A stretch of 64,000 bases of DNA, from NCBI GenBank assembly GCA_019116365.1, contig DXBT01000030.1, forward strand, positions 1 through 64,000, written 5' to 3'. Positions 27,233 through 35,615 of this stretch are shown in pieces. The position numbers were made by a program, and so were the translations under genes. The notes under the pieces were generated by a model that was not told the origin of the DNA, did not search any database, and saw nothing but the letters and a program-made list of their open reading frames with translations. Positions within the stretch are counted from its first letter, which is position 1; the number at the start of each line of letters is the position of its first letter. Origin of the DNA: Barnesiella merdipullorum (GTDB taxonomy: Bacteria > Bacteroidota > Bacteroidia > Bacteroidales > Barnesiellaceae).

Positions 27233-28606
27233 TTATTTATATTCGGCAATTCGGGCGATGAGGCGAGGTATTTCGGTATTGTCGAGCCGGTGAGCAAAGT
27301 TCTCGGCACCTACTCCTATGGCATAGAGGGGTACATAACCGGCCGTATGAGAACCGACGGCCCATTTGATCAGGGCTATCTCGTTGATAATCTGTTTGGC
27401 TGTTTCGACTATGGGTTCATTCTCTTCGTAGAGCGATTTGACCAGATTTCCCTCCGCATCGGCAATCGTCTCGTGATAGACCTGCTTGAGTCGTTCCTCT
27501 TGCTGTGGCGATAGAGTCAAGTGGGTCCAGAATCCGAAGGCTTGCGACAGAGCCTCCTGCATGGTCGGCCACGATACTCGGGTACCCGATTTGCGCCACG
27601 AAGCAATTTGTTGGGTAAAGGTTGTTCCACTCATCGTCTGGTATTGCAATGCCTGCAGGTTGAGAGCATACTCGCCGGTACCCAATACCACACCTCCGGT
27701 TTCGTGGTCGGCCGTGACAACGATAAGCGTCTCGTCGGGGTGAGCTCGGTAAAAGTCATAAGTGAGCCGTACCGACTCCTCCAGGTCTTTCACCTCCCGC
27801 AAGTCGGTAGCTCCGTCGCACACATGTCCGGCCCAATCGATTTTGGCTCCCTCAATCATCAGAAAGAAGCCGTCGCCCTTGCGTTGCAGGAAATCGATGG
27901 CGCAGCGTGTGAGGTCGGCCAGGCTCATGTCGCCCGGTTTGCGGTCAATGGCATAGGGTATGCTTTGCTTGGGAAACAGCACCATCTTGTCGGCTTGGTT
28001 GGCCTTGAGGTCATACTCGTCACATCCGACAGCCAGCGTATATCCGTTTTTAGGCAGCAGATCATAGAGCGACTCCTCTCCTTGGGGAGCTGGTTGGGTA
28101 AAGCGGTTACCGGCGTAAAACGTAAATCCGGCCGAGAGCATGTCGAGACCTACTTTGTAGCGGGCATAGCGGTCAATTTGGTGTGCAAAGAAAGCTGCCG
28201 GCGTAGCATCGTCGATTTCTCCACTGGTCACGATACCCACGGGAATCCCCTTCTGATGGGCCGCTGTGGCGATACTGTATATGACGGTGCTGTCGGCATC
28301 GACACCCACCGTATTGTTGTTGGCTTTTTCGCCACATGCCAAGGCTGTACCGGCAGCAGCCGAGTCGGTGACACCCCGATTGGCCGAACTGGTATTGACA
28401 AAGGTCGAGTAGGGGAACTGCGAGAAGAGCAACAGCTCGGGGCCTCTCACTCCAGCCAGTTCGCCATAAAACAACTCGGTGGCATTGACCTGGTTTACGC
28501 CCATGCCGTCGCCAATAAAGTAGAACACATATTTAGGACCGGCAGCTTGAGCCGACCACACAATGGCCATCAATAGACCGAGGAGAAGAGAACTCAATTT
28601 TTTCAT
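27233..28606 (-). CDS. Alkaline phosphatase, periplasmic
   Basis: The enzyme releases phosphate from monoesters in the periplasm using two zinc ions and one magnesium. The 457-residue protein has a signal peptide ending SAQA (about residue 21). It carries the first metal aspartate in FIGDGMG, the phosphorylated serine Ser82 in VTDSAAAGTA, the metal motif in EGAKIDWAGH and the TADHETGG motif. This is the PhoA superfamily, of the Bacteroidetes type, somewhat shorter than several homologues. A -7 element lies at 28702-28709. I see no Pho box and cannot say how phosphate controls it. Confidence 0.95.
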   Translation of the reverse strand: MKKLSSLLLGLLMAIVWSAQAAGPKYVFYFIGDGMGVNQVNATELFYGELAGVRGPELLLFSQFPYSTFVNTSSANRGVTDSAAAGTALACGEKANNNTVGVDADSTVIYSIATAAHQKGIPVGIVTSGEIDDATPAAFFAHQIDRYARYKVGLDMLSAGFTFYAGNRFTQPAPQGEESLYDLLPKNGYTLAVGCDEYDLKANQADKMVLFPKQSIPYAIDRKPGDMSLADLTRCAIDFLQRKGDGFFLMIEGAKIDWAGHVCDGATDLREVKDLEESVRLTYDFYRAHPDETLIVVTADHETGGVVLGTGEYALNLQALQYQTMSGTTFTQQIASWRKSGTRVSWPTMQEALSQAFGFWTHLTLSPQQEERLKQVYHETIADAEGNLVKSLYEENEPIVETAKQIINEIALIKWAVGSHTAGYVPLYAIGVGAENFAHRLDNTEIPRLIARIAEYK

Positions 28607-28701
28607 CGTATCTGTGTTTTAGTGGATGTTCTATTTTGTTTCCCTGTTTGGACCAAGAAACCGAAGATTTATCTCTCTACCGAGCCGCATCCTATCTTCT
28701 A

Positions 28702-28709
28702 CAAAAATA
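28702..28709 (-). promoter_or_regulatory. -7 promoter element of the alkaline phosphatase gene
   Basis: Minus-strand TATTTTTG in the context CACTATTTTTGTAGAAGA. The GATGCGGCTCGG segment shared with two other promoters lies immediately downstream. The leader to the start codon is about 90 bases. Confidence 0.55.
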
Positions 28710-28780
28710 GTGAAAAGCTTCATAATCTTTTGCCCGTTAGGTGTGAAATTTTAGTGACTTTCTTGTTCCTTCTTTGTGGA

Positions 28781-28835
28781 CCCCGCATCGGGGTGCGGGG
28801 TGACTCGTTTGTCATACCGCGCTGCGACGCGGTAT
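28781..28835. repeat. Pair of intergenic hairpins (REP-like)
   Basis: Two palindromes lie side by side: CCCCGCA/TGCGGGG (28781-28800) and ATACCGCG/CGCGGTAT with loop CTGCGA (28814-28835). The second resembles the hairpin at 36561-36580, which has loop TTGCGA. Neither has a T-run, so they are not ordinary terminators. Confidence 0.6.
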
Positions 28836-28889
28836 CTGGGAATACCTCGGGTTTGGGAAAATCCTTTGTACATCGCCTGTCAGATATAG

Positions 28890-28924
28890 AAAGAGCCATG
28901 CCGGCACCGGCATGGCTCTTTTAT
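28890..28924. terminator. Terminator after ppdK
   Basis: A perfect 15-bp stem AAAGAGCCATGCCGG / CCGGCATGGCTCTTT with a 2-base loop lies 21 bases after the ppdK stop. The symmetric A/T ends would let it work in either direction. Confidence 0.85.
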
Positions 28925-28944
28925 TAAGGATAGAATTTGATCGC

Positions 28945-31659
28945 TTAATCTTCGATGGCAGCCTGCGCCGCAGCTACGCGGGCGATGGGCACGCGGTAGG
29001 GGCTGCACGATACGTAGTTCATGCCCAGTTTGGCGCAGAACTTAACCGACGAGGGTTCGCCACCGTGCTCGCCGCAGATACCTACCTTGAGGGTCGGTTT
29101 GGTCGAACGGCCTTTCTCTACACCCATGCGAACGAGTTGGCCCACACCTTTTTGGTCGAGTACTTCGAACGGATCGGTTTTGAGGATTCCTTTCTCTTTG
29201 TAGATCTTGAGGAACTTGCCGGCATCGTCGCGCGAGTAACCAAAGGTCATCTGCGTCAAGTCGTTCGTACCGAACGAGAAGAAGTCGGCTACTTCGGCAA
29301 TCTGGTCGGCCGTAATGGCGGCGCGGGGTACCTCGATCATCGTACCTACTTTGTAGGCTACCGTGTCGCCACGCTCTTCGAATACTTGAGCGGCTACGCG
29401 GTTGATGACTTCGGCCTGCATTCTCAACTCTTCAACCACGCCTACCAGGGGTACCATGATTTCGGGGTGAACGTCGATACCGCGGGCTTTCACGTTGAGA
29501 GCTGCTTCGATGATGGCGCGGGCCTGCATCTCGGTAATCTCGGGATAGGTGCAACCCAGACGGCAACCGCGGTGACCCAGCATGGGGTTAAATTCGGCCA
29601 GGGAGTCGCAGGCGAGTTTTACCTCTTCGATGCTCATGCCCATCTCTTCGGCCAGTTCTTTCTGGGTAGCGAGTTGATGGGGTACGAACTCGTGCAAGGG
29701 GGGATCGAGCAGACGGATCGTTACGCCCAGACCGTCCATGGCTTCGAAGATACCTTCGAAATCGCCGCGTTGCATAGGCAACAGTTTGTCGAGTGCGTGA
29801 CGACGGCCTTCTTCGTCTTTCGACAGAATCATTTCGCGCATGGCTTTGATGCGGTCGCCTTCGAAGAACATGTGCTCGGTACGGCACAGACCGATACCTT
29901 TGGCACCGAACTTGCGGGCTACGGCAGCGTCGCGCGGGGTATCGGCGTTGGTGCGTACATCGACCTTGGTATATTTTTCGGCGAGGTTCATGATGGCTGC
30001 GAAGTCGCCGCTCATGTCGGCATCGACCGTGGGAACCTGTCCGTCATATACTTCGCCGGTCGAACCGTTCAACGAGATCCAGTCGCCTTCTTTGTAAACC
30101 TTGCCACCCATCTCTACGGTGCGGGCCTTGTAATCGACTTTGATTTCGCCGGCACCCGATACGCAGCATTTACCCATACCACGGGCAACTACGGCAGCGT
30201 GCGAGGTCATACCACCGCGGGCGGTGAGGATACCTTGTGCCACGTTCATACCGCGCAGGTCTTCGGGTGAGGTCTCGATACGTACCATGATTACTTTTTT
30301 GCGTTTCTCGGCCCATGCTTCGGCATCGTCGGCAAAGAATACGATTTGACCGGTGGCGGCACCCGGCGATGCAGGCAGACCTTTGGCAACGACTTTCACG
30401 CGTTTTACGGCGTCTTTGTCGAATACGGGGTGGAGCAGCTCGTCGAGTTTTTGAGCCTCCATACGTTTCAATGCGGTCTTTTCGTCGATGATACCGGCAC
30501 GCAGCATGTCCATGGCAATTTTTACCATGGCGGCACCGGTGCGTTTGCCGTTACGGGTTTGGAGCAACCACAGTTTGCCATCCTGGATGGTAAACTCGAG
30601 GTCTTGCATATCTTTGAAGTAGTCTTCGAGTTTTTGTTGGGTCTCGATGAGGGCTTTGGCGCACTCGGGCATCGACTCTTCGAGCGAGGGGTATTTGCTG
30701 GCGCGCTCCTCTTCGCTGATGCCTTGCAGGGCAGCCCAGCGGCGTGAACCTTCGAGGGTGATCTGTTGGGGTGTGCGCACACCGGCAACCACGTCTTCGC
30801 CTTGTGCATTGATGAGGTATTCGCCGTTGAAGATGTCTTCGCCGGTAGCGGCGTCGCGGGTGAAGGCTACACCGGTGGCCGATGTGTTGCCCATGTTACC
30901 GAATACCATGGCTTGCACGTTTACGGCAGTACCCCACTCTTCGGGAATCTGGTTCATGCGGCGGTAGAGGATGGCGCGTTCGTTCATCCAGCTGTCGAAT
31001 ACGGCGCAGATGGCACCCCACAGTTGCTCCCAGGGCGAGGTGGGGAAGTCTTTTCCGGTGTTCTCTTTTACAGCGGCTTTGAAGAGGTGTACCAGCTCCT
31101 TGAGGTCTTCGACCTGCAGCTCGGTATCGCTCTTGATGCCTTTGGCCTCTTTCACTTTGTCCATTACCTCTTCAAAGGGGTCGATATCTTCTTTGGTCTT
31201 GGGTTTCATGCCCAGTACTACGTCGCCATACATTTGTACGAAACGGCGGTAGGAGTCCCAGGCGAAACGGGGGTTGCCCGATTTCTTGGCTATGGCTTCT
31301 ACGGCCTCGTCGTTCATACCCAGGTTGAGCACGGTATCCATCATACCCGGCATGGAGACGCGGGCACCCGAGCGAACCGATACCAACAGCGGGTTGGTAG
31401 CATCGCCAAATTTCGTGCCGGTGAGGCTCTCGATGTGTGCAATGGCTTGTTCTACGTCGCTTTGAATCTCTTTGACTACGGCTTCACGCCCTTGTTGTGT
31501 ATATGTGGTACAAACCTCGGTGGTGATGGTGAATCCCGGGGGTACAGGAACACCGATGAGATTCATCTCTGCCAAGTTGGCGCCTTTGCCACCCAGCAGG
31601 TTTTTCATGTCGGCACGGCCTTCTGCTTTACCGTTGCCAAAAGTATAAACTCTTTTCAT
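28945..31659 (-). CDS. ppdK: Pyruvate, phosphate dikinase
   Basis: The enzyme interconverts pyruvate, ATP and phosphate with phosphoenolpyruvate, AMP and pyrophosphate, giving anaerobes a reversible glycolytic step. The 904-residue protein has the ATP-grasp N-terminal half (KNLLGGKGANLAEM), the phospho-carrier domain with the catalytic His487 in GMTSHAAVVARG, and the PEP-binding barrel with GLCRTEHMF and the late CGEHGG motif carrying the catalytic cysteine. Length and motifs are standard. It is a single-gene transcript: its own promoter lies at 31744-31773, and a terminator follows the stop. Confidence 0.98.
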   Translation of the reverse strand: MKRVYTFGNGKAEGRADMKNLLGGKGANLAEMNLIGVPVPPGFTITTEVCTTYTQQGREAVVKEIQSDVEQAIAHIESLTGTKFGDATNPLLVSVRSGARVSMPGMMDTVLNLGMNDEAVEAIAKKSGNPRFAWDSYRRFVQMYGDVVLGMKPKTKEDIDPFEEVMDKVKEAKGIKSDTELQVEDLKELVHLFKAAVKENTGKDFPTSPWEQLWGAICAVFDSWMNERAILYRRMNQIPEEWGTAVNVQAMVFGNMGNTSATGVAFTRDAATGEDIFNGEYLINAQGEDVVAGVRTPQQITLEGSRRWAALQGISEEERASKYPSLEESMPECAKALIETQQKLEDYFKDMQDLEFTIQDGKLWLLQTRNGKRTGAAMVKIAMDMLRAGIIDEKTALKRMEAQKLDELLHPVFDKDAVKRVKVVAKGLPASPGAATGQIVFFADDAEAWAEKRKKVIMVRIETSPEDLRGMNVAQGILTARGGMTSHAAVVARGMGKCCVSGAGEIKVDYKARTVEMGGKVYKEGDWISLNGSTGEVYDGQVPTVDADMSGDFAAIMNLAEKYTKVDVRTNADTPRDAAVARKFGAKGIGLCRTEHMFFEGDRIKAMREMILSKDEEGRRHALDKLLPMQRGDFEGIFEAMDGLGVTIRLLDPPLHEFVPHQLATQKELAEEMGMSIEEVKLACDSLAEFNPMLGHRGCRLGCTYPEITEMQARAIIEAALNVKARGIDVHPEIMVPLVGVVEELRMQAEVINRVAAQVFEERGDTVAYKVGTMIEVPRAAITADQIAEVADFFSFGTNDLTQMTFGYSRDDAGKFLKIYKEKGILKTDPFEVLDQKGVGQLVRMGVEKGRSTKPTLKVGICGEHGGEPSSVKFCAKLGMNYVSCSPYRVPIARVAAAQAAIED

Positions 31660-31743
31660 AGATAAATAAGTATATGATATTTATATAATTGTTTCCACAT
31701 CCGGCTTCGTGACCCGTTTGGTAAACCGGCATAAAACATTATG

Positions 31744-31773
31744 CAAAAATATAGGATTCGTGCAAACAACAAA
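31744..31773 (-). promoter_or_regulatory. Promoter of ppdK
   Basis: Minus-strand TTTG (31770-31773) and TATTTTTG (31744-31751) are separated by 18 bases, leaving a leader of about 80 bases to the start codon. Confidence 0.65.
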
Positions 31774-31998
31774 AATATTTTGCTACAAATTTTAACGCTA
31801 CTTGTTTTTTCTGTGTATTGGGGTGTATTGGGTCGAATTTGTAGCGGGGCGACGGTTGTGCGTGCTTGGATTGGAAGGTGTGTTTTCTGGCCTTGGGCTA
31901 TGGGGGAGATACGAGGGTATTTACAGGGTGTAGTTCTGTTTCTTTATGGAGGGAAAACAATCTCAATTCCATTTCGTCTCGCCTTCATACGGTATGAG
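31774..31998. other. Intergenic stretch between AraC gene end and ppdK promoter
   Basis: I see no gene, hairpin with T-run or repeat here. A 206-codon plus-strand frame that begins at 31741 runs on through the AraC gene in antisense; it has no domain similarity, so I regard it as spurious. Confidence 0.5.
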
Positions 31999-32922
31999 TC
32001 AGTTTGCCAAATCTATGTGCTTGAATTTCAGACGGGATGTAATCTCTTCGGGAGCATGCCCCTTGAGTCTCTTAAAGAGTGTGCAAAAGGCTTGGCCCGA
32101 AGGAAATCCCAATGTTTCGGCTACCTCTTTTACGCTTTTGTTGCTCTGTCTCAGCCAATTCTCGGCAATGGCTATCTGCTTGAATTTCACATAGTCGGTT
32201 GTGTCCTTCCCGGTTTCATGGCGCAGCAGGTCGTTGAAATAGTCGGGCGAGCAGTCAAACTGCCGGGCAAAAGTCCCGGCAGTAGGCAACTCCCGATATC
32301 GTGCTTTACCTGCAATGAAAAAATTGTCGAGCCACCGATCGGTGTAGTCCACGATCTTTAGGTGGGTATCGTGTCGCAAGATAAACTGCCGATGATAAAA
32401 GCGCGACACATAATCGAGCAGTAACCTGATACGGTCGGCCAAAATCGTGTAGCTGTACTCGTCGATACCCCAATAGAGTTCCTCTTCGATTCCGTTCATC
32501 TCGTGTTCCAGAGCAAGTCGTTCTCGTTGCGAGAGGTGCAGGCACTCGCTGGAACGGTATTTGAAAAAGGAGTAACTGCTGTAATGCTTACTCGTTTTCA
32601 GCGGGTCGAAGACCGAGGGGTGAAAACAGAGCAAGCGACCTTGTGGCTGGCAGCTTTCGCACTTCCACAGCTCTTGATCAATGGGCTTTTCGGGGGGGAG
32701 TGAAATGAGCGCACCATCGTTGAAGTCGCATGTTTTCCATCCGAAGGCCGAGGGGCAACATCCGTTCCACTCTTTCAGCCACACGGTATAGAATTCAAAC
32801 TGGTGTATGTCCAGAAGATCGACCGTGTCGGTCAATCTTATCAGGCTCACCAGTGGATTGGGCGTTTGGGCCGATAGCAACTTGTTACATCGTGCAATTG
32901 TCTTTACACTCAATGGTTTCAT
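31999..32922 (-). CDS. AraC-family transcriptional regulator
   Basis: The 307-residue protein has an N-terminal sensing region and a C-terminal AraC double helix-turn-helix (about 205-300, with SVKEVAETLGFPSGQAFCTLFKR). It belongs to the same subfamily as the regulator at 35616-36512. The two share the layout FFKYRSSECLHLSQRER / FFSYETREALHLSETER in the middle region. A frame extends 33 codons further upstream from a TTG, but that codon overlaps the likely -7 box at 33019-33026, so the ATG at 32922 is preferred. It lies downstream of the alcohol dehydrogenase gene, separated by a terminator, and so has its own promoter. Confidence 0.88.
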   Translation of the reverse strand: MKPLSVKTIARCNKLLSAQTPNPLVSLIRLTDTVDLLDIHQFEFYTVWLKEWNGCCPSAFGWKTCDFNDGALISLPPEKPIDQELWKCESCQPQGRLLCFHPSVFDPLKTSKHYSSYSFFKYRSSECLHLSQRERLALEHEMNGIEEELYWGIDEYSYTILADRIRLLLDYVSRFYHRQFILRHDTHLKIVDYTDRWLDNFFIAGKARYRELPTAGTFARQFDCSPDYFNDLLRHETGKDTTDYVKFKQIAIAENWLRQSNKSVKEVAETLGFPSGQAFCTLFKRLKGHAPEEITSRLKFKHIDLAN

Positions 32923-33018
32923 TTCTCCAACAGCAAGATTATAGGTTTCGATACATAATCTTGTCTCATGTATCGTTCCCCGGGAAATCACGGGATGAGC
33001 CCCGGTATTCTCTCGAGA

Positions 33019-33026
33019 CAAAGGTA
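33019..33026 (-). promoter_or_regulatory. -7 promoter element of the AraC gene at 31999-32922
   Basis: Minus-strand TACCTTTG. The predicted start site is near 33012, giving a leader of about 90 bases. Possible operator-like CCCC motifs lie just upstream at 33065-33080 and 33134-33142. Confidence 0.5.
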
Positions 33027-33219
33027 GGGAACACGGTTTGGGAAGATGGTATATAAATCCTCGGTTTATCTACCCCGATTACCGATTTACCCATAAGTAA
33101 GCGGGTATTGGAGGTTGATGTGGCAATGCCGGGTAGGGGACAAATGATTATGTCGTCGTCATGGGTAGCCCTTTCGAAAGAGTATTATAGATATCGATAA
33201 AGACCGTGAAGTCGAAAAG

Positions 33220-33266
33220 AATAAAAGAGACTGTGCCGAGAAAAATCCACTCGTGGCACAGCCTCT
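33220..33266 (-). terminator. Terminator after the alcohol dehydrogenase gene
   Basis: The minus-strand hairpin AGAGGCTGTGCCACGAG / CTCGGCACAGTCTCT is followed by TTTTATTCTTTT. It lies 28 bases after the stop at 33295. Confidence 0.85.
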
Positions 33267-33294
33267 TCATTGTTATGACATGCAGTCGATGCGG

Positions 33295-34476
33295 TTATCG
33301 CCACGACTCTTCATAGATGGCTACGATATCGGCGTCGCTCATCGCAATGCGGTCGCTGGTAAACATGATGCCCATGACCTCCCGGGCGTTGTGCATGAAT
33401 TTTTCGGCTTCGTTGCGGGCGATACCATAGTCCGACATCTTCAGGTCGGCCACGCCGCAAGCCTCTTGCAAGCGGGTAAGGGCGGTGAGGAAGTCTTCGG
33501 GTTTGTTGGCCTCGGGCATACCCAGGGCGCGGGCCATGCGGACGAAGCGCTCGTCGCAGGCGTGATTATGCACAAAGTAGGCATAGTAGGCCCGGCTGAT
33601 CATGATCAGGCCGGCACCGTGAGGCAGGTTGGGGTGATAGGCCGAGAGGGCATGCTCCATGCCGTGCTCGCTGGTGAGTAGCGTGAGGCACATGACTACC
33701 CCCGACAAGGTGTTGGCAAAGGCAACATGCGTGCGGGCCTCCAGGTCGTTGCCATCTTTTACGGCACGAGGCAGATATTGGGCCAGTTCTTCGATGGCCG
33801 TCAAGGCATACATGTCGCTCATCAGGTTAGCCCCTTTGGCAATATAGCCTTCGATGCTGTGGAACAGGGCATCGAACCCCTGGAAGGCCGTGAATCCGGC
33901 CGGTACACTCAGCATCAGTTCGGGATCGACAATGGCCAGTTTGGGATAAAGGCTTGAATCACCGATAAAGGCTTTTTCGTAGGTGTCTTCTTTGGTGATG
34001 ACCCCGGCGTTGTCGGTCTCAGATCCCGTGCCGGCCGTTGTTGTAATGGCGATGATGGGCAGCGGAGTGTGGGCGATAGGTAATGCCTTGCCCGACCCCA
34101 CGGCCACATAGTCCCACAAATCACCGTCGTTGGTAGCCATCAGAGCAATGGCTTTGGCGCAATCCATCACGCTGCCTCCACCCAGGGCTACCAGAAAATC
34201 ACATTTGTTTTCGCGGGCAACTTGGGCCCCGTCATTTACATTGCTCACTGTGGGGTTGGGCGATACGCCATCGAAGACCATTGTTTCAACACCGGCCTTT
34301 TGCAATTGCTCTTCGGTGCGGGCCAGATAACCGTTGGCGCGAGTCGATTTGCCGTTGGAGATGATGATTAAAGCCTTTTTCCCCGGCATGGGTTGTTCGC
34401 TCAATTTGTTGAGCATTCCTGCACCAAATAATATTTGGGTAGGCACATATCTGTTAAATCTTAATTTTGTTTCCAT
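33295..34476 (-). CDS. Iron-containing alcohol dehydrogenase
   Basis: This cytoplasmic enzyme reduces aldehydes or ketones, or oxidises alcohols, with NAD(P)H. The 393-residue protein has the Rossmann GGGSVMDCAKAIA motif, the TTAGTGSE segment and the metal-binding histidines in the HGMEHALSAYH and LPHGAG region. Length is typical of the type III (iron-activated) family. It starts 30 bases after the CMD-cupin gene and is clearly in the same operon. AraC genes on both sides recall the E. coli yqhC-yqhD arrangement for reactive aldehydes; this comparison is inference. The exact substrate is unknown. Confidence 0.93.
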   Translation of the reverse strand: METKLRFNRYVPTQILFGAGMLNKLSEQPMPGKKALIIISNGKSTRANGYLARTEEQLQKAGVETMVFDGVSPNPTVSNVNDGAQVARENKCDFLVALGGGSVMDCAKAIALMATNDGDLWDYVAVGSGKALPIAHTPLPIIAITTTAGTGSETDNAGVITKEDTYEKAFIGDSSLYPKLAIVDPELMLSVPAGFTAFQGFDALFHSIEGYIAKGANLMSDMYALTAIEELAQYLPRAVKDGNDLEARTHVAFANTLSGVVMCLTLLTSEHGMEHALSAYHPNLPHGAGLIMISRAYYAYFVHNHACDERFVRMARALGMPEANKPEDFLTALTRLQEACGVADLKMSDYGIARNEAEKFMHNAREVMGIMFTSDRIAMSDADIVAIYEESWR

Positions 34477-34506
34477 TGTTCTTGTTTAGGCTGTTGGTGA
34501 ATTGTT

Positions 34507-35331
34507 TTATTTCAGTTTGTTATACTCTTCGTCGGTAACGGGTTCGAGCCATTCGTTCGAGGTATTCTCGCCAGGGACCTCAAAGGCCAGGTGTGCAAAC
34601 CAACTGTCGGCTGCGGCACCATGCCAGTGCTTGACGTTGGCCGGGATGTGGATGACCGTACCGGGCAGAATCTCGACAGCCGGTTTACCCTCTTCCTGAT
34701 ACCAGCCTCGGCCGGCTACACCGATGAGCATCTGTCCGCCACCCTGGGTTGCGTGGTGAATATGCCAGTTGTTGCGACATCGGGGTTCGAAGGTGACATT
34801 CGAGACCGATACCTGCTCGCGAGAGATAGGGGCGAGATAGCTGTTCCCTATGAAATACCGGGCATAAGCGGTGTTGGGCTCGCCGATGGGGAAAATCATC
34901 TCCCGTTGGAAGGCGGCTTTGGCATCGTTGCCGGTAGTCTCGTCGGCCCAAACCTCTTTGGCCAGACGGAAGGCGGCCCAGGCTTTTGGCCATCCGGCAT
35001 AGAAACTGATGTGAGTAATGATTTCGGCAATCTCGGTGCGGGTAATCCCGTTCTGTTTGGCCGTTTGCAGATGATAGGTAAGCGAACTGTCGGTAATGCC
35101 TTGGCTGATGAGCGAGGTGATGGTTACCAGGCTGCGGTCGCGCAGGCCCAGACGGTCGGTCCGGCTCCACACTTCACCAAAGAGAACATCGTCGTTGAGT
35201 TCCGCGAATTTGGGAGCAAACTCTCCCAGCTGGTCGCGTCCAGCCGTTTGTTTAACTTTTTCTTGTGCCATAATTACTGTACTATTTAATACCCATAATG
35301 CGACAAGCGCAAAGATAATTTTGTTTTTCAT
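34507..35331 (-). CDS. Exported carboxymuconolactone decarboxylase (CMD)-cupin fusion protein
   Basis: The 274-residue protein has a signal peptide (about 1-22, ending IMAQ). A CMD-like helical domain follows (about 35-135, RDRSLVTITSLISQG and ITHISFYAGWPKAW), then a cupin barrel (about 165-260) with the metal ligands NWHIHHATQGGGQ and HIPANVKHWHG. Unlike AhpD-type CMD proteins there is no CxxC, so peroxide reduction is unlikely. CMD-cupin fusions are common in Bacteroidetes, but their chemistry is not well established. It heads an operon with the iron alcohol dehydrogenase and is divergent from an AraC regulator, which probably controls it. Confidence 0.87.
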   Translation of the reverse strand: MKNKIIFALVALWVLNSTVIMAQEKVKQTAGRDQLGEFAPKFAELNDDVLFGEVWSRTDRLGLRDRSLVTITSLISQGITDSSLTYHLQTAKQNGITRTEIAEIITHISFYAGWPKAWAAFRLAKEVWADETTGNDAKAAFQREMIFPIGEPNTAYARYFIGNSYLAPISREQVSVSNVTFEPRCRNNWHIHHATQGGGQMLIGVAGRGWYQEEGKPAVEILPGTVIHIPANVKHWHGAAADSWFAHLAFEVPGENTSNEWLEPVTDEEYNKLK

Positions 35332-35372
35332 ATGATATTACTGTTTGGTGAGTTATCGATTTTTTACGGTTA

Positions 35373-35380
35373 CAAAGTTA
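35373..35380 (-). promoter_or_regulatory. -7 promoter element of the CMD-cupin operon
   Basis: Minus-strand TAACTTTG, 41 bases before the start codon. No -33 TTTG is visible, as expected for a promoter needing an activator. Operator-like direct repeats lie upstream. Confidence 0.55.
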
Positions 35381-35411
35381 TTCAACAGCTTCGGCTCATC
35401 CTGTATATGAA

Positions 35412-35536
35412 TTACAGATGTTTCTACCCGAATTGGGGTTTGGAGGCTTTGCAGGTCGTGTTCCAGTTGAATCGATGCAAAGATAGCCAGGCCCGATAGG
35501 GGACAGTTGTATATCATTTACAGATATTTGTACCCC
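35412..35536. promoter_or_regulatory. Operator-like direct repeats in the divergent AraC/CMD-cupin region
   Basis: TTACAGATGTTTCTACCCG (35412-35430) and TTACAGATATTTGTACCCC (35518-35536) match at 16 of 19 positions and begin 106 bases apart, about ten helical turns. They sit between the divergent promoters and are candidate sites for the AraC protein. Confidence 0.5.
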
Positions 35537-35584
35537 AATCACAGATAGCGTGACAGGTACCTGGAAAATTCGAAACAGAAATAG

Positions 35585-35592
35585 TATATTTG
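35585..35592 (+). promoter_or_regulatory. -7 promoter element of the AraC gene at 35616
   Basis: TATATTTG matches TAnnTTTG and lies 23 bases before the ATG, leaving a leader of roughly 15-20 bases. Confidence 0.55.
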
Positions 35593-35615
35593 CCTGAACA
35601 ATTAATTTTTGTGAT

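Noticed and set aside
31741..32361. 206-codon plus-strand frame
   Set aside because: It starts inside the ppdK promoter and runs antisense through the AraC gene.
34507..35331. AhpD-like peroxidase function for the CMD domain
   Set aside because: The CxxC redox motif needed for alkylhydroperoxidase activity is absent.
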